This document shows positions 16,135 through 22,242 of a stretch of DNA of 22,242 bases, one piece after another. Made by a program: the position numbers and the translations under genes. The notes beneath the pieces are model-generated. The model made no database searches and was not told the DNA's origin. It worked only from the letters and a program-made list of their open reading frames with translations. How positions within the stretch are numbered: the first letter of the stretch is position 1; the number at the start of each line of letters is the position of its first letter. The DNA is taken from positions 1 through 22,242 of the forward strand of contig SKKY01000131.1 in the NCBI GenBank assembly GCA_007123515.1, given 5' to 3'. This DNA comes from Clostridia bacterium. Lineage in GTDB: Bacteria > Bacillota > Peptococcia > Peptococcales > SKKY01.

Positions 16135-16247
16135 ACACTCACCTTCCTTTAGCTATCATTATACACAGAAAATCTTTTGTAATAAAATGAATTTGTATAA
16201 TTCTCTGCCAGAGTGTATGATAAAAAATGTAAGGATGGTGATCTAGT
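16135..16247. promoter_or_regulatory. Divergent control region between the kinase and larA genes, with repeated ATACAC elements
   Basis: This 113-base region must drive both the minus kinase operon and plus larA. ATACACTC at 16133-16140 has a perfect inverted copy GAGTGTAT at 16211-16218, and a third ATACAC lies at 16161-16166. An 11-base palindrome CTCTG-C-CAGAG is at 16203-16213. For larA, possible boxes are TATAAT (16196-16201, poor -35) or TTGTAT (16193-16198) with TATGAT (16216-16221) at 17 bases. The inverted elements are candidate operators only. Confidence 0.4.
16158..16163 (-). promoter_or_regulatory. Candidate -10 box of the kinase-sda-cbi run
   Basis: The minus strand reads TATAAT here, preceded by TGTG; the -35 at 17 bases (TTTATT) is poor. 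It would give a short leader of about 17 bases that still includes the AAGGAAGG site of the kinase gene. Support is weak. Confidence 0.35.
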
Positions 16248-17525
16248 ATGGATATTACACTCAAATACGGTAAAGAACGCATTGTTTTACCGACCGACAG
16301 CTTGAAAATACATGGACAGATAACAGCTAATGAAGTCAAAAAACTCGATGATCCGGCTAAAAGACTGAAGGAAGTTCTGGACTCACCCATTAATTCATTT
16401 CCTTTTAACGATCTTTTTTCAAAAGACGATAAGGTAGCGATCATTATTTCAGATATTACAAGAGCGTGGATAAATTACCCCTCATTTCTTCCCAGCCTGG
16501 TTTCGCAATTGCATTCATTGGGAATCAACGATTCTCAAATTGCATTTTTAACAGCCACAGGAACTCATCGTAATCAAACGGATGAGGAAAAGCGCTGCCT
16601 GGTCGGTGACGAAATTTTCAGCCGATTTGACATAATGGATCATGATTCCAAAAAAGATGAAATGATATCCATAGGAACGACCTCTTTGGGGCATCAGGTC
16701 TATATTAATTCTCTGGTTTCTGATCATAAAGTGATTCTGACCGGAGGGATTGCTCCACACTTAATGTCTGGTTTTGGTGGCGGCAGAAAAAGCATCCTTC
16801 CCGGGATTGCTTCATACAGCACCATTCAGCAAAACCACTTGCTGACTCTCGACCCGTTTTCTGAAAAATCCAGTTCATTGATCGGAGTCGGCATTCTTGA
16901 AAATAATCCGCTGCATAAAGATATGATGGAGGCCTGTGCTCTATTAGATCCTGATTTTCTTATTAATGTAACCACTAATGACCAGGGCGAGCTGGCAGAA
17001 ATCTTTGCCGGTCACTGGTATGATGCCTGGCTTGAAGGGACTGAGTGGATCCGCCGTCACTATTTTATCCCTGTTGTTGGTAAAACCGATCTGGTGATTG
17101 CTAGCTGTGGTGGCTATCCAAAAGATATTAATCTTTACCAGACAACCAAAACTATCTTTAATGCCGTTAAAGCCATAAACAAAGGCGGCTCCTTGATTCT
17201 TCTTTCAGAGTGTTCCGACGGAGCCGGTGCTGATTCCTTCTTTAACTGGACCATTCCTTTACAAGAGGGGCGTCTTGATCATGAATTACGTAAGGATTTT
17301 ACGATTCCGGGCTATGTCTTTTATGCTTCTGTGGAAGCAGCAAAAAAAGTGGATGTCTTCCTGGTTTCAAAAATGGTTCCACAGGAAATAAAAAAAATGG
17401 GCTTTATTCCCTGCACAAGTCTTGAAGATGCCATAAAAAAGGTGCAAAAAAAGCACGGGGGCTCACCGGAAGCATTAATTCTTCCCTATGGTGGTTCGAC
17501 CGTGCCGGTCATTGATGGTGGATAA
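16248..17525 (+). CDS. larA: LarA-family nickel-pincer racemase/epimerase (lactate racemase-like)
   Basis: A 425-residue member of the lactate racemase family, which uses a nickel pyridinium dithioacid mononucleotide bound to a lysine to racemise 2-hydroxy acids. The Lactobacillus plantarum catalytic residues are all present: Arg72 (DITRAW), His107 (TGTHRNQ), His171 (IAPHLMSGFGGG), Lys181 (the cofactor-attachment lysine, GRKSILPGI), His197 (QQNH), Gln298 and Lys301 (YQTTK). Four of these differ by a constant 3 positions from the Lactobacillus numbers. The ATG at 16248 follows AAGGATGGTGAT. The gene stands alone on the plus strand, divergent from the kinase gene, and a strong terminator follows. 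The cofactor genes larB, larC and larE are not in the window. Homologues act on other 2-hydroxy acids too, so lactate is likely but not certain. Confidence 0.9.
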   Translation: MDITLKYGKERIVLPTDSLKIHGQITANEVKKLDDPAKRLKEVLDSPINSFPFNDLFSKDDKVAIIISDITRAWINYPSFLPSLVSQLHSLGINDSQIAFLTATGTHRNQTDEEKRCLVGDEIFSRFDIMDHDSKKDEMISIGTTSLGHQVYINSLVSDHKVILTGGIAPHLMSGFGGGRKSILPGIASYSTIQQNHLLTLDPFSEKSSSLIGVGILENNPLHKDMMEACALLDPDFLINVTTNDQGELAEIFAGHWYDAWLEGTEWIRRHYFIPVVGKTDLVIASCGGYPKDINLYQTTKTIFNAVKAINKGGSLILLSECSDGAGADSFFNWTIPLQEGRLDHELRKDFTIPGYVFYASVEAAKKVDVFLVSKMVPQEIKKMGFIPCTSLEDAIKKVQKKHGGSPEALILPYGGSTVPVIDGG

Positions 17526-17528
17526 AAA

Positions 17529-17570
17529 AGAGCAGAATCTGCTACATCAGATTCTGCTCTAATATTTTTT
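17529..17570. terminator. Bidirectional terminator shared by larA and the NUDIX gene
   Basis: A perfect 13-bp stem AGAGCAGAATCTG (17529-17541) pairs with 17548-17560 around the loop CTACAT. AATATTTTTT follows on the plus strand, and an A6 run (17524-17529 area) gives a U-run on the minus strand. It lies right after the larA stop. On the minus strand the NUDIX stop codon (17542-17544) falls in the loop, so the 5' arm of that hairpin is coding sequence. Confidence 0.92.
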
Positions 17571-18063
17571 CCATGACAAAGGTTTCTCTTTCTATCGATA
17601 ACCCCATGCTTTTTTCTTTTGCTTTTATCACGTTCTTATTGTGTTCAATCGCTTCACGGACATCTATCCATACAGGCATCATTCCGTTTTTAATTTCATA
17701 GTCTTCAAGTTTTGGAGTATCGAACTCTTTATCCGTCTTGCAAAGATAAAAATAGGACAGCATATGAATCAAATCAAATTCCGGCTTATAGTGGGGACGC
17801 AGCTCATCAATATAACCAAATTCAGAAATAACCTCTATCCCTTTTGCGCCTGTTTCCTCATGCAGCTCTCTTTTAAGCCCCTGCATCAGATCTTCTTTCA
17901 GGTCTACACCACCGCCAGGGAAACTGTAGTCATTATAGTGTTTCGTATACATTAATAATATCTTTGAATCTTCAAGAACAATTCCTCTGGCCGCTCTTCT
18001 TTCGAAAATTCTTCCTTCTGTTGAGCTGACCGTCGGATAAATCATTTTTCTCAATAATTTCAA
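17542..18063 (-). CDS. NUDIX hydrolase
   Basis: A 173-residue cytoplasmic hydrolase with a complete NUDIX box, GGVDLKEDLMQGLKRELHEE followed by TG, which matches Gx5Ex7REUxEExGU and binds the catalytic Mg2+ or Mn2+. An RAARGIVLEDSKILLMY strand precedes it, and the C-terminal part (ELRPHYKPEFDLIHMLSYF) is of the ADP-ribose pyrophosphatase/MutT-like type. The substrate (a nucleoside diphosphate derivative) is not predictable. I start at TTG 18063: GAGGGG lies 8 bases upstream and a TATAAT box near 18120 would start the transcript at about 18110. That excludes the longer TTG frame beginning at 18111. The last codons (Glu-Gln-Asn-Leu-Met-stop) form one arm and the loop of the shared terminator with larA. 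Confidence 0.9.
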   Translation of the reverse strand: MKLLRKMIYPTVSSTEGRIFERRAARGIVLEDSKILLMYTKHYNDYSFPGGGVDLKEDLMQGLKRELHEETGAKGIEVISEFGYIDELRPHYKPEFDLIHMLSYFYLCKTDKEFDTPKLEDYEIKNGMMPVWIDVREAIEHNKNVIKAKEKSMGLSIERETFVMEKILEQNLM

Positions 18064-18116
18064 ATTCTTTGCCCCTCGTGATCGTATTCGTGTCTGAAAA
18101 ACAAAACACAAGGGTC

Positions 18117-18122
18117 ATTATA
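18117..18122 (-). promoter_or_regulatory. Candidate -10 box of the NUDIX gene
   Basis: The minus strand reads TATAAT here, with a weak -35 (TTACTT at 17 bases, 18140-18145). The expected start near 18110 gives a leader of about 47 bases to the TTG at 18063. It suggests that the NUDIX gene can be transcribed apart from the pncB operon. Confidence 0.45.
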
Positions 18123-18154
18123 TCATCTTTTTCGCTCTGAAGTAACTTTTTATT

Positions 18155-18496
18155 TTACAGCGTAATCACCTGATAGCCATCTGAAATATAGGGCTCCATC
18201 GGAGGATGCCCTTTCATGCTTCCAGTAATAGGAATGCCTACTGTTTCATTGTATTCAAGAACACCTAATTTTTCTGAACATCCTTTGCAAATGGAATCAA
18301 TTAATCCTTTATCTTTTACCTCTTTGTACAATGGATTATTCGATTCTTCAAACTCTCTAATCAGGGTGACCGCTTCTCCTTCAATCACCACTCTCGCGTC
18401 AATCTCCTTTTCCCGTAAATCCAGGACATTAAGAAAAATATGATTAATGCCCATCTTGTTACCGCTAAAAGCAAAGAAAACTACTTTATTCATCAT
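18155..18496 (-). CDS. DsrE-like small protein
   Basis: A 113-residue soluble protein of DsrE/DsrF-like fold. The N-terminal strand NKVVFFAFSGNKMGINHIFLN is followed by a helix, then a strand with ARVVIEGEAVTL. A helix LIDSICKGCSEKLGV contains a CxxC pair, and the protein ends GSMKGHPPMEPYISDGYQVITL. Family members take part in sulfur relay or bind small ligands; function here is unknown. The CxxC sits where related proteins carry a single sulfur-accepting cysteine, so a sulfur or thiol role is possible. I start at ATG 18496, with AAAGGA 7 bases upstream, rather than at the GTG just before it. It follows azlD by about 55 bases. Confidence 0.8.
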   Translation of the reverse strand: MMNKVVFFAFSGNKMGINHIFLNVLDLREKEIDARVVIEGEAVTLIREFEESNNPLYKEVKDKGLIDSICKGCSEKLGVLEYNETVGIPITGSMKGHPPMEPYISDGYQVITL

Positions 18497-18552
18497 CACT
18501 TCATCCTTTCATTAATAAACGTACTCTCTATAAATAACCATTTTAGAATCAT

Positions 18553-18873
18553 TTAAAACAAAAGCATCAATAGTCCAACTGTTGAGATTCCAGTTATCAC
18601 CGAAATTAGCATATTTCTGCTGTAATAGGCCGCTAATACCGTAATCAAAGCTGCCGGAATATATAGGTTACCCAGCGAAAGGTTTACAGAGCCTTCACGG
18701 ATAAAAATGATCGGAACGATCAATGAGGTTAATACAGCCGGCGCAATAAAGCTCATAAATTTAACGGTTTTTTTAGATATATCGCCTCTGCCACTAAAGA
18801 TCATTAAAGGAAAGCGAGTCAGATAGGTAGCTATAGCCGCACCGAAGATAAGCAAAATGATCTCAGTATTCAT
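18553..18873 (-). CDS. azlD: Branched-chain amino acid exporter small subunit, AzlD family
   Basis: A 106-residue membrane protein with about four hydrophobic segments and the AzlD signature ATYLTRFPLMIFSGR near the N-terminus. With AzlC it forms an exporter for branched-chain or other amino acids. Its ATG at 18873 overlaps the end of azlC by 11 bases, as is usual for this gene pair, with an AAAGGGG site inside azlC. It lies between azlC and a DsrE-like gene. Confidence 0.9.
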   Translation of the reverse strand: MNTEIILLIFGAAIATYLTRFPLMIFSGRGDISKKTVKFMSFIAPAVLTSLIVPIIFIREGSVNLSLGNLYIPAALITVLAAYYSRNMLISVITGISTVGLLMLLF

Positions 18874-19594
18874 AGGTTATAACCCCTTTCTCTTTTTGCT
18901 TCTTTTTTTCAATTAGCTCTGAAGCAAGGAACCCGGCAAAACTGGCAAAGAGACCGGCTATGATGATGTACCATTTACCGGGTATATATAAGCTGCCAAC
19001 AATTGAAATAACAGCAGACACCAAGACTGTCACAACAGCTGGTTTGGTTTTGACCATCGGAACGATCATTCCGATAAAGGCGGCCACAAAGGCAAAATCA
19101 AAAACATAGCTCATCTGTGCTGAGATCAAATTGCCGAAGAAATAGCCAACTGCTCCCGATGAACCCCAAAAGAGGTAGATGTTTAAACCACTGCCTAAGA
19201 AGTAGGAACTTGTGGGTGGTTCTTTCTGGAATTGACTATAGGTCACCGCATAACTTTCATCGGTCATAAAAAAGGATGTGATCATTTTTTTAGTCACGGA
19301 CTCATTTTTTAGATAGGGTGCTAAGGAAGCCGCCATTAAAAAATGTCTGAGATTGATAATAAAGACGGTAAGAATAATTGATAAAGCTCCGCTTCCGATA
19401 GCAATCATCTGAACGGCCGTCATCTGTGAAGCACCGGCAAAAACAAAAACAGACATCGCAATCGTTTCGAAAATATTCAGTCCGGCATTTGCCGCCATCA
19501 CACCGTAAACCAGTCCATAAATCGAAGTGCTAATGCCCAACGGAACAGTATCAATAAAGCCATTTATAGTTTGTTTTGCATTTTCTGATTTCAT
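18863..19594 (-). CDS. azlC: Branched-chain amino acid exporter large subunit, AzlC family
   Basis: The large subunit of an AzlCD-type amino-acid exporter. Signatures are GFIDTVPLGISTSIYGLVYG, FVFAGASQMTAVQMIAIGSG split over helix 2, and INLRHFLMAASLAPYLK, with about seven membrane segments overall. I start at the ATG at 19594 (243 residues, normal for the family). The TTG at 19597, which is 7 bases after AAAAAGGA, is equally possible. The open frame extends to 19702, overlapping pncB by 53 bases, but those 36 residues are Lys-rich, lack a ribosome binding site and are not family-like. It lies downstream of pncB with a gap of about 55 bases. The link of NAD salvage to amino-acid export is probably only positional. 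Confidence 0.88.
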   Translation of the reverse strand: MKSENAKQTINGFIDTVPLGISTSIYGLVYGVMAANAGLNIFETIAMSVFVFAGASQMTAVQMIAIGSGALSIILTVFIINLRHFLMAASLAPYLKNESVTKKMITSFFMTDESYAVTYSQFQKEPPTSSYFLGSGLNIYLFWGSSGAVGYFFGNLISAQMSYVFDFAFVAAFIGMIVPMVKTKPAVVTVLVSAVISIVGSLYIPGKWYIIIAGLFASFAGFLASELIEKKKQKEKGVITYEY

Positions 19595-19649
19595 CAACAC
19601 CGTGTCCTTTTTGCTCATTTTATGCATATTTCTATACATAAATGAAACT

Positions 19650-21122
19650 TTAGCACTGTTCTTCTTTTCTTTCAACATTAATTTGTTTTCGTTTCTCTTC
19701 AATCATATCCCTGCGCAACTCCCATAATTCCAACGACAGATCCACATAGTATTCTGCCGGATGTACCATTCTTTTATGTTCCTGCCAAAACAACATCATT
19801 GCCTTCTCCTTATAGCTCTTACTCTCGTCAAGAGTCACTTCCGGAAGACATCTTTTTCCTTTTTCCATAACTTTTTCCTGTAATTCTATCGCCCTATAGT
19901 CTTTTACGGTTTTCTTTTTCCAGGTATGCACCGGGTCAAATAACAATAACTCCGCACCTTCTTCCGGAAGCTTTTCGTCATAACGGGCAATGTAGTCTGC
20001 TTCAGCCTTATTAGTTTTTTGATTAACGATCCGATACAATCTTTTTCTTCCAGGGATCAATACTTTTTCGACGTCATCAGAAACCTTTATCTTTGGAATT
20101 CTCTTTCCCCGATCAATACGCTCCACCAGCTTATAGACTCCTCCTAAAGCAGGCTGATCGTAGGCTGTAATCAATTTAGTTCCCACTGCATAGGTGTCAA
20201 CCTTAGCCTCCTGTTTTTCAAAATTGGCAATGGTTTCTTCATCAAGATCACTTGAAGCCACAATGTCAATATCCGTATAACCGGCATCATCCAGCATCTT
20301 TCTGGCGACTTTGGATAAGTAAGCCATATCTCCGCTATCCAGCCTGATGGCATTAACAGCAATCCCTTTTTCTTTAAGTTTCCCTGCAGCTTTTATTGCA
20401 TTCGGAACCCCTATTTTCAACGTGTCATAGGTATCAACCAGCAACACTACATTACCCTCGTTTTCTTCTCCATAGTCAATAAAGGAGTCCAGCTCATTTT
20501 CATAGCTTTGAACAAAAGCATGGGATATTGTTCCAAAGACAGGAATTCCAAATTGTTTTCCGGCCTCTACTAAAGAGGTTCCATCAAAACCACCAAGATA
20601 GGCTGCCCTAGCACCATAAAGTGCAGCGCCCAAACCATGAGCCCTTCTGGCTCCAAACTCAATTAATTTCTTATCTCCGGCAGCCTCTCTCATACGACTG
20701 GCTTTAGTGGCTATCAGCGTCTCATGATTAAAAATATTTAAGAGCGCTGTCTCGATGAGCATTGCTTCTATAATTCTTGCCTCTACCGTTAGAACCGGTT
20801 CATTGGGAAAAATGATTTCTCCTTCTTTTACCGAGTAGACATCGCCGGTAAATCGAAAATCTTTTAGAAGATCCAGAAAATCCTGACTAAATCCATTGGA
20901 TTCCAAGTAGGCAAGATCTGATTTAGAAAATGAGAGGTTGGTCAGAAAATCCATAATTTGTTCTAGACCAGCAAAGACCGCATAGCCATTTCCAAAAGGA
21001 AGGCTCCTGAAAAACATATCAAAGACTACCCTTTGATTATGAAGTCCTTTTTTAACATAGGTTTGCATCATGGTCAGCTGGTACAGATCTGTATGAAGGG
21101 CATTGTATTGTAGCTTACTCAC
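19650..21122 (-). CDS. pncB: Nicotinate phosphoribosyltransferase
   Basis: A 490-residue cytoplasmic enzyme that makes nicotinate mononucleotide from nicotinate and PRPP, the first step of NAD salvage by the Preiss-Handler route. Visible motifs are TDLYQLTMMQTY near the N-terminus, IEFGARRAHG, GFDGTSLVEAGKQFGIPVFG followed by TISHAFVQSY (with the His that is phosphorylated in the family), and AIRLDSGDMAYLS and VASSDLDEETI for phosphate binding. The length is typical of the Firmicutes form. The start is GTG at 21122, preceded by GGTGA at 5 bases. A promoter must lie in the 180-base gap upstream, but I see no convincing -35/-10 pair there. It heads the pncB-azlC-azlD run. Confidence 0.94.
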   Translation of the reverse strand: MSKLQYNALHTDLYQLTMMQTYVKKGLHNQRVVFDMFFRSLPFGNGYAVFAGLEQIMDFLTNLSFSKSDLAYLESNGFSQDFLDLLKDFRFTGDVYSVKEGEIIFPNEPVLTVEARIIEAMLIETALLNIFNHETLIATKASRMREAAGDKKLIEFGARRAHGLGAALYGARAAYLGGFDGTSLVEAGKQFGIPVFGTISHAFVQSYENELDSFIDYGEENEGNVVLLVDTYDTLKIGVPNAIKAAGKLKEKGIAVNAIRLDSGDMAYLSKVARKMLDDAGYTDIDIVASSDLDEETIANFEKQEAKVDTYAVGTKLITAYDQPALGGVYKLVERIDRGKRIPKIKVSDDVEKVLIPGRKRLYRIVNQKTNKAEADYIARYDEKLPEEGAELLLFDPVHTWKKKTVKDYRAIELQEKVMEKGKRCLPEVTLDESKSYKEKAMMLFWQEHKRMVHPAEYYVDLSLELWELRRDMIEEKRKQINVERKEEQC

Positions 21123-21201
21123 TTATATCACCGCTTTTTAAGTATTTGTCTTTATACTATGATTGTACCCTTTGAGGTAAGATCTTAAATAAGCACCTCA
21201 T

Positions 21202-21246
21202 AAAGAAGCTCCCCTTAAAGAACTACGTCTTTAGAGGAGCTTCTTT
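21202..21246. terminator. Imperfect hairpin terminator in the pncB-hydrolase gap
   Basis: AAAGAAGCTCC (21202-21212) pairs with GGAGCTTCTTT (21236-21246), and TAAAGA (21216-21221) with TCTTTA (21228-21233), leaving a small internal loop. The U-run is short on both strands. It probably ends the hydrolase transcript, which reads toward it on the minus strand. Within 21123-21302 I see no other feature apart from a small AAAAGATGCTTTT palindrome. Confidence 0.7.
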
Positions 21247-21302
21247 TAATATCAGAAAAGATGCTTTTAGGTTACGTTTTTTTATACTATACACTTTTCA
21301 TA

Positions 21303-22142
21303 TTACGCAGCTACAGGTAAACCCATAGCTTTTAACGCTGCGAAAAACAATGCCATATGACCCTTTCTACTTGGATGAACATAATCAACCAACAAGGTCG
21401 CTTTATTTTGATCATTGTAAGCAGCAAAAGCATCTACATAAATACCTCCAGATAAAGGTATATCAGTAAACGCAACGATATTTGCATTAATGGCTGTTTC
21501 CATCAAATCATCTATATTTTGATATGTGCCTTGTGTAGCTATACTAATCAATAGATTCAAACTAGTATAGGTTAATTCTGTCCCTTCAAATGCCGGATGG
21601 CCCTCGTATAAAGGATTATATAAGCCATACAGCAGAATTGGTGCTGTTGTATTTAATTCCGTACGAATGACAGTCAAAGTATTCCCGATATTACTTAGCA
21701 CCTCAGCAATTGCTGCCTGAAGAGCCACAGGATTTAAAGTTCCTGTTTCAGTAATCATTATTAGTTGATGTAGAAGATCGGCTCCGCCGGTATTGACAAC
21801 TATTACATCGGCCTTTTCTATGACATTACGATACCGGCTGTTATTTTTGACCATCTCCAGTAATTCTCCGGATGTCATTCCGGCTACGGCTAAATTTGTG
21901 ACCCGATAACCGAATTCATCTCCTAATAACTGTGGATAGGCCTCTCTTGAAACCCTGTTAAGATTACGCTCCAAGCCATAACCAGCCGTGATGGAGTCTC
22001 CTAAAGCCACCAGAGACTTATTGGAAACCATCTCTGCCATCTGTCTGCCTGGCGGGTCAATCGGACCCTGAGCAAATGCCGGCATGGAAAAACTAAGAAC
22101 CATCACAAACGATAAAAAAACCGCTATACTCTTTCTAAACAT
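21303..22142 (-). CDS. Secreted SGNH/GDSL hydrolase with altered block III
   Basis: A 279-residue esterase or lipase-like protein with an N-terminal signal peptide: MFRKS, a hydrophobic core, then a cleavage site after AFA (residue 24). Block I is VALGDSITAGYG with nucleophile Ser50. Block II Gly is in NLAVAGMTSGE (88), and block V is DYVHPSRKGH with Asp253 and His256. Block III, usually GGND, reads GGAD (119-122), so the oxyanion-hole Asn is Ala. The substrate is unknown; carbohydrate or lipid acyl esters are typical. I start at ATG 22142, preceded by GGGGGAGA at 5 bases; a longer frame to 22184 lacks a site and would push the signal peptide inward. It stands alone with its own gap upstream (22143-22242), where no clear promoter is seen. 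Confidence 0.9.
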   Translation of the reverse strand: MFRKSIAVFLSFVMVLSFSMPAFAQGPIDPPGRQMAEMVSNKSLVALGDSITAGYGLERNLNRVSREAYPQLLGDEFGYRVTNLAVAGMTSGELLEMVKNNSRYRNVIEKADVIVVNTGGADLLHQLIMITETGTLNPVALQAAIAEVLSNIGNTLTVIRTELNTTAPILLYGLYNPLYEGHPAFEGTELTYTSLNLLISIATQGTYQNIDDLMETAINANIVAFTDIPLSGGIYVDAFAAYNDQNKATLLVDYVHPSRKGHMALFFAALKAMGLPVAA

Positions 22143-22242
22143 ACGTATCTCCCCCTTATAATATATTTTAATTAAGTCAGACATCAGAAAATTATGTATA
22201 GTGAAATATTTTTGGAGTTAAAAAAAACGTTCCCATACAGTA

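Noticed and set aside
16139..16444. Minus-strand open frame of 101 codons over the larA start.
   Set aside because: It is antisense to the conserved N-terminal part of larA and covers the divergent promoter region; it shows no family features.
18064..18111. Upstream TTG extension of the NUDIX protein.
   Set aside because: It lies at or before the likely transcription start predicted by the TATAAT at 18117-18122, and the later TTG has a GAGGGG site.
19595..19702. N-terminal extension of azlC overlapping the pncB end.
   Set aside because: The 36 extra residues have no ribosome binding site, are Lys-rich and do not fit the AzlC family length; a start at 19594 or 19597 fits better.
21123..21302. 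A T-box or other regulatory leader before pncB.
   Set aside because: The hairpin at 21202-21246 is best explained as the terminator of the hydrolase gene. I see no T-box sequence or other conserved riboswitch core.

Overview
The window is bacterial chromosomal DNA of a low-GC Firmicute, most likely an anaerobic Clostridia-type organism. This rests on the AT-rich sequence, strong AGGAGG-type ribosome binding sites, several TTG and GTG starts, two oxygen-labile Fe-S amino-acid lyases, paired flavin nitroreductases and a clostridial-type carboxynorspermidine decarboxylase. The species cannot be named from this sequence alone. I see no tRNA, rRNA, CRISPR array, insertion sequence or phage gene, and coding density is high.

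Layout. (1) 1-530: the 3' end of nspC (polyamine synthesis) and a symmetrical bidirectional terminator. (2) 533-6301, minus strand: a tight operon read cyuA-type L-cysteine desulfidase, N-formylglutamate amidohydrolase-family protein, two nitroreductase-fold proteins, mutY, and an unrecognised 399-residue protein. mutY seems to lack a standard start codon. (3) 6302-6451: a divergent promoter region. (4) 6452-10303, plus strand: an export-type operon with an MFS drug exporter, FetAB-like metal ABC exporter and a CNNM/DUF21 membrane protein. (5) 10313-16134, minus strand: a six-gene run read hybrid histidine kinase, sdaAB, sdaAA, cbiM, cbiQ, cbiO (two-component sensor, Fe-S L-serine dehydratase, ECF cobalt/nickel importer). 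(6) 16248-17525, plus strand: a LarA-family nickel-pincer racemase gene, divergent from the kinase. (7) 17542-21122, minus strand: pncB, azlC, azlD, a DsrE-like gene and a NUDIX gene that probably has its own promoter. (8) 21303-22142, minus strand: a secreted SGNH/GDSL hydrolase.

How the genes may work together. Cysteine desulfidase and serine dehydratase both make pyruvate and ammonia with Fe-S clusters, and LarA acts on lactate or a similar 2-hydroxy acid, so the area has a pyruvate/hydroxy-acid theme. LarA needs a nickel-containing cofactor and the neighbouring CbiMQO could supply nickel; lactobacilli link a related transporter to larA. A metal-export operon and a metal-import operon meet tail to tail near position 10308. 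The most interesting part is the divergent cluster at 10313-17525. It looks like a sensor-controlled nickel, serine and hydroxy-acid module, but the functional link is inferred from gene order only.
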